Below are positions 1 to 11,505 of a DNA stretch of 64,000 nt, piece after piece (position 1 is the stretch's first letter; each line of letters starts with the position of its first letter). The notes under the pieces were generated by a model. That model had not been told where the DNA came from and did no database searches. It saw only the letters and a list, made by a program, of their open reading frames with translations. Source of the DNA: Panicum virgatum (lineage: Eukaryota > Streptophyta > Magnoliopsida > Poales > Poaceae). The position numbers and the translations under genes were made by a program. The DNA lies in contig NC_053142.1 in the NCBI RefSeq assembly GCF_016808335.1, forward strand, positions 43,939,674 through 44,003,673, read 5' to 3'.

Positions 1-1440
1 AGTAACTGATCTAAAACCCATAGCATCTGTCTCCTCAAGTAGCGTGGGATGCTCCCTTGATAGAAGGCATGGGCTCTTCCCTTCACATCAACCCAACTGC
101 AACCAGGTGTCTTCACCATGCCAAGTTCCTTCATCCTTGACCTTACGCCTGCAACACAATCTGACAGACCAGCTGCATCGTAAATGCTACATAGAGTAAC
201 ATAGTTGCTAGCATTGCCTTCTTCCAATTCAAATAGCCTATAAGCTGCAATCTCTCCGACATCGACATTATTATGCATCACACAAGCAGAGAGCAATGCT
301 CCCCAGGGACTGGCACCAGGCTCCATAGGCATCTTCCTTATGAATCCAACAGCTTCTTCAATGGCGCCAGCACGCCCTAAGAGGTCAACCATACATGCAT
401 AATGGTCAGCAGTGGGCTCTACACCGTGAACTTTGCTCATCTCCTCAAAGATCCTCTGTCCATCACTCACAAGCCCTGAGTGGCTGCAACTTGACAGGAT
501 CGAAATGAATGTGATAGAATTTGGCTTCACCCCTCTGGACACCATCTCCTCGTAGACCCTCAATGCTTCATCCCCCATGCCATGGACACCGTAACAAGAA
601 ATCAGTGTCGACCAGCTCACCACATCCTTCTCCTTCATGCCTGCAAACACAGTCCGTGCGACTTCCACACGTCCACACTTTGCATACATGTCGACTAACG
701 CATTCCCCACAGCAATGTCCGAATCAAAAGCGAGGCACCGCACCATCCTGCCATGGATCTCCCTTCCCTTCATCAGCTCCCCTTCCTTTGCACAAACATT
801 GAGAACGCTCGGCATGGCGCGTAGATCATTCGCCATGCCCATGGCCTCAACCTGCCCCCTCCTGAAAAGATCCAGGGCCTCTGCTACCCTCCCCGCCCTC
901 GCATACCCAGTGACCATGCAATTCCACACGACAGCATCCCTCTTCGGCATGTCGTTGAACACCCTCACGGCATCATCCAGCAGCCCAGCCTTGGCGTACA
1001 TGTCCAGCAGCGCCCCCGAAACCACAACATTGGGGAATAAGCCGAGCCGGACGGCGAAGCCGTGGAGCGCGGCTCCAAGGACCGCGTCCCGGAGTTCCGC
1101 GCACGCGCGGGAGTGCGGCGGGCACGGCGTACCTGTCGGGTCGGTGTCCGGCGGCGACGAGGCGCGCGAGTAGCTCCAGTGACGCGCCGGGCGGGGACGC
1201 AGCGAGGAGGATGTTGTAGGCGTGCATGGACGGGGAGAGCATTCCATCGAACACCTTGCGGGCCCGACGGAGCTCCCCGCAGCGGCAGTAGAGGAGGACG
1301 AGGTCGGTTTCCAGGGTGGCATCCGGAAGGCAGTCGCCAACCAGGGCCCGCGCGTGGAGCTGCGTCCCGGGGGAGAGCGCCCCCAACGCAGCGCAGCGCC
1401 GGAGGAGGGCCGACAGGCTGCCGGTGGTGGGCAGCGGCAT
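1..1440 (-). CDS. Pentatricopeptide repeat (PPR) protein, 3' part, with one frameshift
   Basis: PPR proteins bind organellar RNA and act in editing, splicing or stability in mitochondria or plastids. Seen here: read on the minus strand from an ATG at 1440-1438, the protein begins MPLPTTGSLSALLRRC and shows successive PPR motifs such as DLVLLYCRCGELRRARKVFDG, DMYAKAGLLDDAVRVFND and NALVDMYAKCGRVEVARTVF. It ends in an E-domain-like tail (GCSWVDVKGRAHAFYQGS) that runs off the window at base 1. The reading frame changes once, at the GGG (plus strand) at 1109-1111: the upstream frame degenerates after VPAAL, while dropping one base restores RACAELRDAV and an open frame of about 1.1 kb. The single indel suggests a recent mutation or a sequence error rather than an old pseudogene. 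The start is uncertain because the upstream frame stays open to about 1947, where sequence is GC-rich and low in complexity. Confidence 0.85.
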
Positions 1441-4400
1441 TTCGATCGACGGCCTCCGTGTACGTTGTACGAGGACGTCGCTGTTGCTGGGCGCCGACGA
1501 AGCTCCAGCGGCGCGCAGATAGAACTCTGGCGCGGCGAACCGGAGGCGGGTTGCCTCCGCGGTGGCGGCAAGGAACTGGGGGCGGAGCCGCGGAGGGCCT
1601 CTGCAGCGGCGGCGCGGAACTGGGGGCGGAGGGCCTCTGCGGCGGCGGTGCGGCGGACCGGGGCCGGCGTGCCTTCGGGGCAGCGGCGCTGTGGACCGGG
1701 GGCGGGGCCCCCGCGACGGCGCGAGGCGGACCGGGCTCTCCGCCGCGATGGCACGAGTCGGACCGGGGGCCGAGGGATCCGGGCGAGCCCACCTGTACCC
1801 ATTATTAAAAAAAAAATACCAAGTATATATGTGTATTGAAAAAAATAACAAGATGACATCCAGCCCATTTTCTTTCTTAAAATGGGCTAAACAGCTAAAA
1901 ATCAGCCCACTAACTAGCCTAGACCTCTCTCTATTTTGATCTTCCAACTTTAATATGTCGATTATTTAGTACGTTTACTATCTTATATGTTGAAAAATTT
2001 ACTTTGGGCTATCAAATTTTTTTTATTTTGCACTACTTTAAATTTTGAATATGCACCTCCCAAATTCTGGACCGCCCTCCACGATGAACTGGGGGCGTCT
2101 GGAGTTGGAGGGCGGGCGAGCTGGGACGGCAGGCCGAGCAAGCGCATGAGCAGATGCAAAACATGAAGAAGAAAGGAGGAAGATTGGTTTGGTGGCGCGT
2201 CGGACCCACAAATGGTAATGGTCAAATAAAATGTCTATCATTCTATCTATCATTCTATCCCTTCGACCAAATAAGAAATGAAGCCGTTCTATCTTTCCAA
2301 CCAAACAACTCTACCAGAACCGCTCCATTCTAAATATCAAGTGCAAAGAAATTGCAAATGGTGCGAAACTACTAAAAACCTAGTAATCTACAATTGCTTC
2401 TATGGATGATGCTAATATTCTATAAAGAAGTTGGTAAATTTCATGTTTGTCACGTACTAGTGCAAATGCACATGAAATTTGTCATTTTTGTAACTATTAT
2501 ATTAGATCGAGTTAGCACCTCAATTTCACGGGCGTAGGACCACCCTCCCTCATGGCGCTCGGTCCTCATTTTCCGGCGGCACGTATGTTCAGAAATGAGC
2601 AAAAAATCACACATAAAAAGGGTACGGACATCCGCATGGTCGTGCACTATTTCAGAGCGCGAAGTGATCTTTAGTCTAGGACAATAAATATCGACCCGTG
2701 ATACCTGATAACAACCGTTCGCGGCATGCAGGCATATACTGGTAAAAATCAAGATTCTCTGTCAATGGAGATGCTAGATGGAGTGCCCCAACGCGCTGAA
2801 CAGTCATGGTCAGAACATAACCTAATTTCACCTGAGGGAGAACTGAAAATAAGAACTTGGGCTACCCTTTACTTTCTCAGAAGCAGCAGATAGAGCTGCA
2901 AGCGAGCAGAACTTGGACTGCACTTCTGGGTGCAGAATTTCTGCTACAATCTGGGTGCATCTGTGTCGCCATTTGCAACATTGCAAGTACCATTTGCTGT
3001 AACTTACCTTTCATTGAAACAAGGCTGTGAGCTGCGCTGTAACTTACCTTTCATTGAAAGAAGGCTGTGAGCTGCGAGTGGCCCTGATGTTCTCTTGGTC
3101 AGCCTGCAGAACATTTCTTCCACCTGCAGCGCCTAAATTGTCACGCAAAATCTTGTGCTGATCGCTGGTCCATACAGGTTGAAACAAAATTACGGTCGTT
3201 TTCCCTTGAACTCGGGTCGAGTTGGTGGCCCATCGTTGTCTCGCGGGCCGGAGATTCGCAGTCAATCAGTCGAAAGCGTGCAGTAGCATGTTCAAAAAAG
3301 AAACGAGCTTAGTCCGAGAAACGGAAGGCGCGGTGATCAGTAAGCCGTGACATTGCGGCCAATTCAGAGTCTTTTTGCAGATGATCTTATCATTCTTTCT
3401 GTAACAGGCGCTACTGAACTTTCATCTGCCGCAGATTCACGGTCAACTCGTTGCCACAAAACATACAGAAAATAGCTTATTTCTCGTTGAGAATTAGATC
3501 AGAAGCAGAGGCCGGATGCATTCTGCCAGCGTCTGAAATCGTGAGCCCCTGAGCCGACAAGGTAGCAATCTGTTCGAATTTAGGTTCAGAGCAAGCATTT
3601 TCGTAGATGAAACCAACGAACCAGCAGGGTATCCTATCCTCCTCGTGAGGCCAGCTGACGTGCATGTCTGCCCGTAACGTGTACGCTGCAAGTCACTTGA
3701 GCCGTTCAGCGCATCACCTCACCTCACACTTCCCTCTCGGCGAAGCCTCGGCTGCAGTGCGCTCCTGACGCCGACCGGAGCGCAGGCCTCGCTGAAACGG
3801 ACGCCGGGCGACGCGATGGACACGGCCGATCCCTGCCAATGCCATGCCATGCCGTATTGGAGGCTCTGGGGCCGACGGCGATTTTTGTTCTGACCCCCAC
3901 CGCCTGAATTGACGCCGGGGTTGGACGCGACCGAGGCAGGCCACGCCAAGGGGCGACAAAAAACTGAAAACTGACGCGAGGAAGAAGCGCTGAAAAAATT
4001 TAGGTGAACAGTTACTGTGGACATTGAGACGCATCAGGAACGGGGTTGGCCGCACGAGCACGTCGGCGCGGTGCCGGCCGGCCTGCCGGCCCCGTCACCC
4101 GACGGCTGCGGGTTGCCTCGCCGATTCAGGCCATGATTTTTGGTTAGATTCTTGCTCGGAGCTCGTCGAGGGGAGGAGGACGGCTCGTCTGAAGAGGGGC
4201 TCCCACTGTTTGCAACTGCCCCACGTGAGAGTGAGGGTACAGAAACCTACCGAATGGGGGTACGGTGGGTGTTTGGCCCCCCTGCTCCAAATCTAGGTAG
4301 TACGTTGAACGGCCAGTAGACACCGCGGTGTCCCCTTAATAATGGCGCAAACTTTGGTACGAAGCAAAGGGAAATTCTGTGCTAATCATGAGAATCCATC

Positions 4401-4858
4401 ATGTTCCTTGTCATTTCAGTGGTGCCAATGTCCCAATTCCCAGCCTGAATCATATGCTCTCGAGACCATCTGCCATGAACTGTTGCTGGGTTCAGTTCAG
4501 CCTACCATCCTACAGAAGAAACTTGTTCGTTGCTATTGACCCTTTTATAATCTCGTACTACTTGGAATGGACACTTGACTAATCCATCTCTGCCATGGCA
4601 ATTAGCACGCCGTACTTAAGCGCCTAACCGTCGTCAGTGAAGGGACACTACATTCTCCGCTCGCGGTCTCGCGTGGGCTCCCACGTCCAAGAAACCGTCA
4701 CCGAAAGTCCGCTCAGCCAAACCGCACCGTCCGTGCCGCCGCTCCGGGCCGGCCGATAAGAATCCGTCCCTCCGCCGCAAAGCCAAGCAACTTCCACTCC
4801 AAACGCAACGCAAACTCCCGAGGGGGGCAAGGGACACGGTCGCGGAGCTCCCGCGCGT
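1441..4858. other. Intergenic, no supported gene
   Basis: The first 400 bp is very GC-rich and holds long overlapping open frames on both strands that look like composition effects next to the PPR start. The rest is AT-richer with no recognisable coding or RNA gene. The only clear structure is a 40-bp direct duplication at 2996-3075. Confidence 0.5.
2996..3075. repeat. 40-bp tandem duplication
   Basis: Two adjacent 40-bp units, 2996-3035 and 3036-3075, both beginning gctgtaacttacctttcatt, differ at one base (C at 3020, G at 3060). Confidence 0.9.
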
Positions 4859-5242
4859 ATGGCAGCGCCGGACACGAGCAGCGTCGTCGCCCGGCGGCGG
4901 CGAGCGGAGCTGTGCGCGGCGGCCGTGTTGGCGGCGGACGCGGCCTCGTGGTGGTGCGCGGTGGCGCTGGTCGCGCTCGTGCTGCTGGGCGCGCTGCGCG
5001 CGGAGACCGCGGGCGGCGGCGGCGACGACGGCGTGGACCGGCGGTTCAGGGGCCCGCGGCTGGGCGGCCCCGCGGCGCGGCCGTGCGAGGAGGTGTACGT
5101 GGTCGGGGACGGCGAGACGCTGCACAGCATCAGCGAGAGGTGCGGGGACCCCTTCATCGTGGAGCGGAACCCGCACATACACGACCCCGACGACGTCTTC
5201 CCGGGGCTCGTCATCGCGCTCAGCCCCACAAAGGACGCCTGA
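4859..5242 (+). CDS. Small membrane-anchored LysM domain protein, 127 aa
   Basis: Intronless ORF starting with ATG at 4859. Residues about 33-48 (WWCAVALVALVLLGAL region) form one hydrophobic membrane segment after an Arg-rich N-terminus. Residues about 78-122 form a single LysM module: EEVYVVGDGETLHSISERC, then DPFIVERNPHIHDPDDVFPG, then LVIALSP. LysM modules bind N-acetylglucosamine glycans such as chitin or peptidoglycan. Plants have a family of short single-LysM proteins of this length with an N-terminal anchor and no kinase domain; their function is poorly known. The length and single-exon form match that family. Two Cys residues, just before the module (in RPCEE) and in ERCGD, could form a disulphide. 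No clear TATA box was identified. The ligand and cell location are inference. Confidence 0.85.
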   Translation: MAAPDTSSVVARRRRAELCAAAVLAADAASWWCAVALVALVLLGALRAETAGGGGDDGVDRRFRGPRLGGPAARPCEEVYVVGDGETLHSISERCGDPFIVERNPHIHDPDDVFPGLVIALSPTKDA

Positions 5243-6161
5243 GCTCTGCACGGGCGGCGTCGCGCGGCGCGTCCTGCACCCACGGTTCGCGTGCGCGCAG
5301 CGGGGACGGGAGGGCAAGAACTCGAAGAGTTCTTCTCGTCTTTGTTGCTTTCTGGATCCTTTGTTTAGTTTGCCTGCACCTCGAACCGATCCTCGTGTTC
5401 TTGACAGTATCGATCTCTGTTCTGGAGGAGAGGAAACGGTAAGCTCTAAGCTGCGTATACACAAAATCACAAAAAAAAACTATACTTGAAGTCTTGAAGG
5501 AACCAGCTCTATGTTTTATTTTACTATTTTTTTCCTTGTATTCTTTCAGGGTTTTGCGGTTCAGGTGTTCTCATCATGTTTGTCTCTTCAAAACTCAAAT
5601 GGCTAGTTTTCTTGATGTTCTTAGTTGTAGTTGTATCCACTGGCGGACCGCTTTGGCGGCGAAACTGGGCTCCGGCCCCCCCTTGCCCAAAAGAAATTTT
5701 CAAACTATATCTCTGCAGTCCATAAAACTTAAGCCCAGTAGTTCACGAATGGGTCAACGCTGAAACAAAAAAGCTAGCGAAGCCCATAAAACGAAGCTAT
5801 ATATCATATATATATATATATAATGTCATTTCTGTCGTCAGCTATATGTCACTTGGATTTTTTTTTAAATTGCCCCCTACATTTTGCTTCACGGTCCGCC
5901 ACTAGTTGTATCTAGGCCGTTTCTTCCTTTTCCCTTATGTTTTGGCGTGAGGTCAGGTACATTCCGTAAAACTCTTCTCCTCCTCCTCGATGAAATGATT
6001 GCCTCTTATAATTTTTTGCCGCGCTTACGAATTAATCCATCGTGGTCAACATAAGTTAATTTCAAAGTTTGGAAAACCGATCCAGTGCATGGATCCGTTT
6101 TAATTCTGGTTGGAGTACAAGTGCCTTTTGCGTGACCAAGAGTCTCTTGTAGCTCTATTAG
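5243..6161. other. Intergenic, no supported gene
   Basis: 3' flank of the LysM gene followed by AT-rich sequence. A short (AT)n microsatellite lies at about 5804-5823. No coding or RNA gene is recognised. Confidence 0.5.
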
Positions 6162-6194
6162 TGTTATATTGTGATCCAAATTTTGATGGGAGAT

Positions 6195-6515
6195 TGTTGG
6201 AATTTGGGCTTGGCCCATTAAGACTCATGTGGTGCAAACTTTTAATCCCACATTGCTAGTAGAAGTTGAGGAGACCACGTGACTCTCCTATATATCTAAC
6301 ACATAGGCTTCACCGGAGAATATCAATCCTATTATTCCTCTTATAAGCCGCCGCTAGGCGTTGTACACAAACACCCGATATAGTGAAGTTCTTGCTGGCT
6401 GGCGCCCGTGGTTTTTACCCTTCGCATTGGAGGGGTTTTCCACGTTAAATTCTCGTGTCTTTCTATGGTTTGATCTTTCTATTTTTCATCGTTTTGTTCG
6501 CCGTCGCTTCTAACA
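6195..6515 (+). repeat. 5' LTR of the copia element
   Basis: 321 bp, begins TGTTGG and ends AACA. It contains a TATATAT box near 6291-6297. It is directly followed by the primer binding site. Confidence 0.93.
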
Positions 6516-6554
6516 AGTGGTACCAGAGCCGTGGTTTCAAGTTAGGGTTCCGTG

Positions 6555-9500
6555 ATGGCGTCGATGAAGTATGATCTACCGATGTTGGACTACAAGACAA
6601 GGTTCTCGCTGTGGCAAGTCAAGATGAGAGCTATTCTGTCGCAAACCAATGATCTTGATGAGGCGCTGGAAAAATTCGGGAAGAAAAAGAAGGATGAGTG
6701 GACCGATGAGGAGAAGCGCAAGGACCGTAAGGCTCTTTCTCTTATTCAGCTTCATCTATCTAATGATATTCTACAAGAAGTGCTGCAGAAAAAGACTGCT
6801 GCAGAATTGTGGCTAAAACTGGAATCGATCTGTATGTCGAAGGATCTTACCAGTAAATTGCATATGAAGTTGAAGCTGTACACGCTTAAGATGCAGGAGG
6901 GTGATTCAGTGATGGGTCACCTATCTGTCTTCAAGGAGATCGTTGCTGACCTAGGGTCGATGGAGGTTAAGTATGAAGATGAGGACTTAGGTCTTCTTTT
7001 ATTATGCTCTTTGCCAAGTTCTTATGCAAGTTTCCGTGACACCATACTATTAAGCCGTGATGAACTAACCCTTGCGGAAGTTTGTGAGGCACTCCAGTCT
7101 AAGGAGAAGATGAAAGGCATGGTGCAGACAGATGGCTCGTCCTCTAGGGGCGACGCTTTGCATGTCAGAGGCAGATCAGAGCAAAGATCCTCAAGTGATA
7201 ACAACGATCGTGGCAAGAGCAATGACGGTAGAGGCCGCTCCCAGTCCAAAGGTCCCAAGAAGAAATTCTGTAAGTATTGCAAGAAGAAATCTCATATGAT
7301 TGAGGATTGCTGGAAATTGCAGAATAAGGAGAAGAAGAAAAATAAATCTGATGGTAAGGCTAGTGTTGCTTCTGCTGGTGAAAACTCTGAGTCAGATTGT
7401 TTGGTTGTCTTTGCTGGTTGTGTTGCTGGTCATGATGAGTGGATTCTTGATTCTGCATGTTCTTTTCATATCTGCACTGATATAGATTGGTTCAGTTCCT
7501 ATGAGTCTTTGCAGAACGGTGATTTTGTGCACATGGGAGATGATAACCCGTATGAGATTATTGGCATTGGCTCTGTTTAGATCAAGGCCCATGATGGCAT
7601 GATTCGCATACTGAAGAATGTAAGGCACATACCAGGGATGAAAAAAAATCTGATCTCGTTGAGCACACTTGATAAAGAAGGACTCAAATACACCGGTTCA
7701 AGTGGAGTTGTGAATGTATCTAAAGGTTCTCTTGTATGTTTGCTGGGTGATCTCAATCCTTAAAATTTATATGTTCTCAGAGGTTGTACTTTGCATGGTT
7801 CTGTTTCTGCTGCTAATGTTGCTAATGCTGAACCTAGTAAGACTGACCTTTGGCATATGCGTCTTGGACACATGAGTGAATTCGGTATGACAAAATTGAT
7901 GAAGAGAAACCTGCTGGATGGCTGCATTCTGAGTGGCAAGAAGTTCTGTGAGCATTGTGTATTTGGTAAGCATAAGAGGGTCAAATTCAATACCTCTGTT
8001 CATACCACAAAATGTACACTTGATTATGTTCATGATGATTTGTGGGGTCCTTCATGTAAGCCTTCATATGGTGGTGCTCGTTATATGCTTACCATTATTG
8101 ATGATTACTCTAAAAGAGTCTGGCCTTATTTTCTGAAAAGCAAAGATGATACTTTTGCTACTTTTATAGAATGGAAAGTTATGATAGAAAGGCAAACTGA
8201 GAAGAAGGTCAAGGTGCTTCAAACTGATAATGGTGGAGAGTTATGTTCGGATGCTTTTGATGATTATTGCAGAAAAGAAGGCATTGTTAGGCATCACACC
8301 ATACCATACACTCCTCAGTAGAATGGTGTGGCAGAGCGTATGAACAGGACTATCATCTCGAAGGCTCGTTGCATGCTGTCCAATGCCCATATGAACAAGC
8401 GTTTTTGGCTGAGGCTGCTAATACAGCATGTTATTTGATCAACAGATCGCCTTCTATTCCACTCAACAAGAAGACTCCTATTGAGATATGGTCTGGTACA
8501 CCTGCAGATTATTCACACTTGAGAGTTTTTGGCTGCACTACTTATGCTCATGTTGATAATGGAAAATTAGAGCCTAGAGCTATTAAATGTCTGTTTCTTG
8601 GTTATGGTTCGGGAGTCAAAGGATATAAATTGTGGAATCCTGAAACTAGAAAGACTTTCATGAGCAGAAGTGTTGTTTTCAATGAATCTGTGATGTTTAC
8701 TGACAGTTTGTCCACAGATGATGCTTTAGTTGAGAAATTGCAGTCACAAGTTAGTGTGCAGGTGGAGCTTATGGATGACCAGAAAAATGAAGTTGTTGGT
8801 AATGATGTTTCAGATAGTGTTCCTGATACTGTTCAGCACTCACCTCCAGTTTCACAGTCTGATTTGCAGCATGAGGAGGATGTAGATTTACCTATTGCTC
8901 TTCGCAGATCAAAGAGGAGTTGTGGACCTCCAAACCGTTTAATTGAGGAGTGTAATCTGACTTATTATGCTTTGAGTTGCGCTGAACAAGTGGAGGATGC
9001 TAGTGAGCCAGCAACATATTCTGAAGCCATTGATTCTGTTGATAAGGAGAAGTGGATCTCAGATATGCAGGAGGAGATGCAGTCTCTTGAGAAGAATGGC
9101 ACATGGGAGATTGTAAGCTTGCCTGAGAAAAAGAAGACTGTTCGCTGCAAATGGATCTTCAAGAGAAAGGAGGGTTTGTCTTCTAGTGAGCCTCCAAGAT
9201 TTAAGGCAAGGTTAGTTGCAAAGGGTTTCAGTCAGATTCCTGGTATTGACTATAATGATGTGTTCTCTCCAGTTGTGAAGCAGCTCAATTCGGACTTTCT
9301 TTAGTATTGTTGCTATGCATGATCTTGATCTTGAGCTTGAGCAGTTAGATGTGAAGACTGCATTTTTGCATGGAGAGCTTGAGGAGGAAATTTACATGGA
9401 TCAGCCAGAAGGATTCATAGTGCCAAGCAAAGAGAATTATGTTTGCAAATTAAAGAAGTCCTTGTATGGTTTGAAACAGTCTCCTCGTCAGTGGTATAAG

Positions 9501-10565
9501 AGTTTTGATTTATTTATGTTGTTACATGGTTTTAAAAGATCTGAATATGATAGCTGTGTTTACATTAAGATTGTTGAGGAATCACCTATATACTTGCTGT
9601 TATATGTTGATGACATGCTTATTGCTGCCAAGAGCAGAAAAGAAATCACTACAGTAAAGAAATTGTTGAGTAGTGAATTTGATATGAAGGATCTTGGTGT
9701 TGCTAAGAAAATTCTAGGTATGGAGATTATTAGAGATAGAAAATCTGGTTTATTTTTTCTTAGTCAGCATAATTACATTAACAAGGTTCTTCAGCGTTTC
9801 AATATGCATGATTCAAAGTCAGTTAGTACTCCTATTGCTCCTCACTTTAAATTGTCAGCTGCTCAGTGCCCTAGTTCTGAGGAGGATGTTGAATACATGT
9901 CAAAAATCTCATATTCTAGTGCTATTGGTTCTTTGATGTATGCCATGGTTTGCTCTCACCTAGATTTATCATATGCTATGAGTTTGGTTAGCAGATACAT
10001 GTCTAATCATGGTAAAGAACACTGGAAGGCAGTTCAGTGGATTTTCAAGTACCTTAGAGGAACAGCAAATTCTTGTTTGAAGTTTGGGAGAACTGATCAG
10101 GGACTCATTGGTTATGTGGATTCAGATTATGCTGCTGATTTGGATAGGCGCAGGTCACTCACATGTTATGTGTTCACTGTTAGCAGTTGTGCTATGAGTT
10201 GGAAGGCTACTTTACAGCCTGTTGTTGCTATGTCTACCACAGAAGCAGAATATATGGCTATTGCTGAAGTATGCAATGAGTCAGTTTAGCTGAAAGGTTT
10301 GTTTGCTGAGCTGTGTGGAGTTGATTCTTGCATTGATCTATTCTGTGACAGTCAAAGTGCTATTTGCCTCACTAAAGATCAGATGTTTCATGAAAGGACA
10401 AAGCATATTGATGTCAAGTACCATTATGTTCATGATGTTATTTCACAAGGTAAATTGAAGGTATGCAAGATCAGTACTCATGATAATCCAGCTGATATGA
10501 TGACTAAACCACTTCCTGTAGCTAAGTTTGAGTTTTGCTCAAGCTTAGTTGGTTTGACAGTTTAG
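6555..10565 (+). pseudogene. Copia gag-pol polyprotein, broken
   Basis: Gag starts at ATG 6555 (MASMKYDLPMLDYK) and has a zinc knuckle CKYCKKKSHMIEDC. The protease motif DSACSFH follows. The integrase has the GAG-pre-integrase LWHMRLGHMSE, then a core with IDDYSKR and LQTDNGGEL. RT shows YVDDMLI, and RNase H shows DSDYAADLDRRRS and STTEAEYMA. The frame is broken by stops at 7578-7580, 7761-7763, 8319-8321 and 10287-10289, by a one-base loss near 8408 (in ttttggctgagg), and by a frameshift near 9290 after the RT motif DVFSPVVK. The Gag resembles Tnt1/Tork-type copia proteins; that lineage call is tentative. No product is expected. Confidence 0.92.
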
Positions 10566-10695
10566 CCCAAGAGGCTATTTGGCGCCAGAAGTTCTGTTCT
10601 TTGTTGTGTACAGGTGATGATTTTGATATGCTACAAGAAGGAATTTGTCTCAAGGTGAAGTATGTTATATTGTGATCCAAATTCTGATGGGAGAT

Positions 10696-10965
10696 TGTTG
10701 GAATTTGGGCTTGACCCACTAAGGCCCATGTGGTGCAAACTTTTAATCCCACATTGTTAGTAGAAGTTGAGGAGACCACGTGACTCTCCTATATATCTAA
10801 CCCATAGGCGTTGTACACAAACACCCGATATAGTGAAGTTCTTGCTGGCTGGCGCCTGTGGTTTTTACCCTTCGCATTTGAGGAGTTTTCCACATTAAAT
10901 TCTCGTGTCTTTCTACGGTTTGATCTTTCTATTTTTCATCGTTTTGTTCGCCGTCGCTTCTAACA
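10696..10965 (+). repeat. 3' LTR of the copia element
   Basis: 270 bp, same ends as the 5' LTR. It carries a deletion of about 51 bp between two short ATAGGC/CTAGGC direct repeats, and is preceded by the purine-rich gatgggagat tract. Confidence 0.93.
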
Positions 10966-11505
10966 GTTAGGCTACTAACTCAAAAAAAAAAGAGCCTAAC
11001 CCCAAAGCAAGTGGCACTTGGAGTCTCTTGTAGCTCCTTCCGTTCCTAAAGAAATAACGTGAAGTCTTCTTAAACTCTAATTAGTTTTGTCCTGAACAAA
11101 CATAATGATCATATGCTTGTTGCATTGGGGTGACAGGCTGGAGCAGCTGTTGAATCTTGAACGGCTATTGACTTCATTTGCTCAAGCTCAATTGCTCCAC
11201 CAGGCACCACTTGCCGATATTGCCGTGCACTCAGACGAGAACACAGAGCTGCCGCTTTTGGGCCGTCTCACTCTCGATATCAGCCAGCCAGGGCCCATAT
11301 GTAATGGGTGGAACGCTGCTGCTGCGAGCGACACGGCCCATGTGCGGCGGGCTGCTGAAGACTCGTCGCCTAGGGATGAAAGCGGGTCGCACGGCCTGCA
11401 ACAAGGAACTGTTAGAGCCAGCACACGACTTATGGGCCGCATGTGAGGGCAGCCCAGGCGCCCGTTAACATTTTCTCCACGAAGCGAACCTTGGCAACCG
11501 ACCGG
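10966..11505. other. Spacer with MITE-like remnant
   Basis: It contains an 8-bp inverted pair (gttaggct, agcctaac) around an A-run at 10966-11000. A stretch at about 11034-11060 resembles a Stowaway terminus (ctccttccgttcctaaa). No gene is recognised. Confidence 0.4.

Larger units (their letters stand above)
6162..10965 (+). mobile_element. Degenerate Ty1/copia LTR retrotransposon
   Basis: The LTRs are at 6195-6515 and 10696-10965; both begin TGTTGGAATT and end TTCTAACA. By hand count they differ at about 11 of 270 aligned bases, and the 3' LTR lacks about 51 bp near its TATATAT promoter region. A tRNA-Met-type primer binding site (tggtaccagagc) lies at 6518-6529, just after the left LTR. 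The domain order Gag, protease, integrase, RT, RNase H is copia-type. Flanking attag (6157-6161) and gttag (10966-10970) form a likely 5-bp target duplication with one mismatch. A 33-bp copy of the sequence that precedes the 3' LTR also precedes the 5' LTR (6162-6194), so the left end is aberrant. Four in-frame stops and two frameshifts make it non-autonomous. Confidence 0.93.

Noticed and set aside
965..1947. Long overlapping frames on both strands, some over 270 codons
   Set aside because: They arise from GC-rich sequence. Only the minus-strand frame through MPLPTTGSL has PPR motifs; the others have low-complexity Arg/Ala/Pro content.
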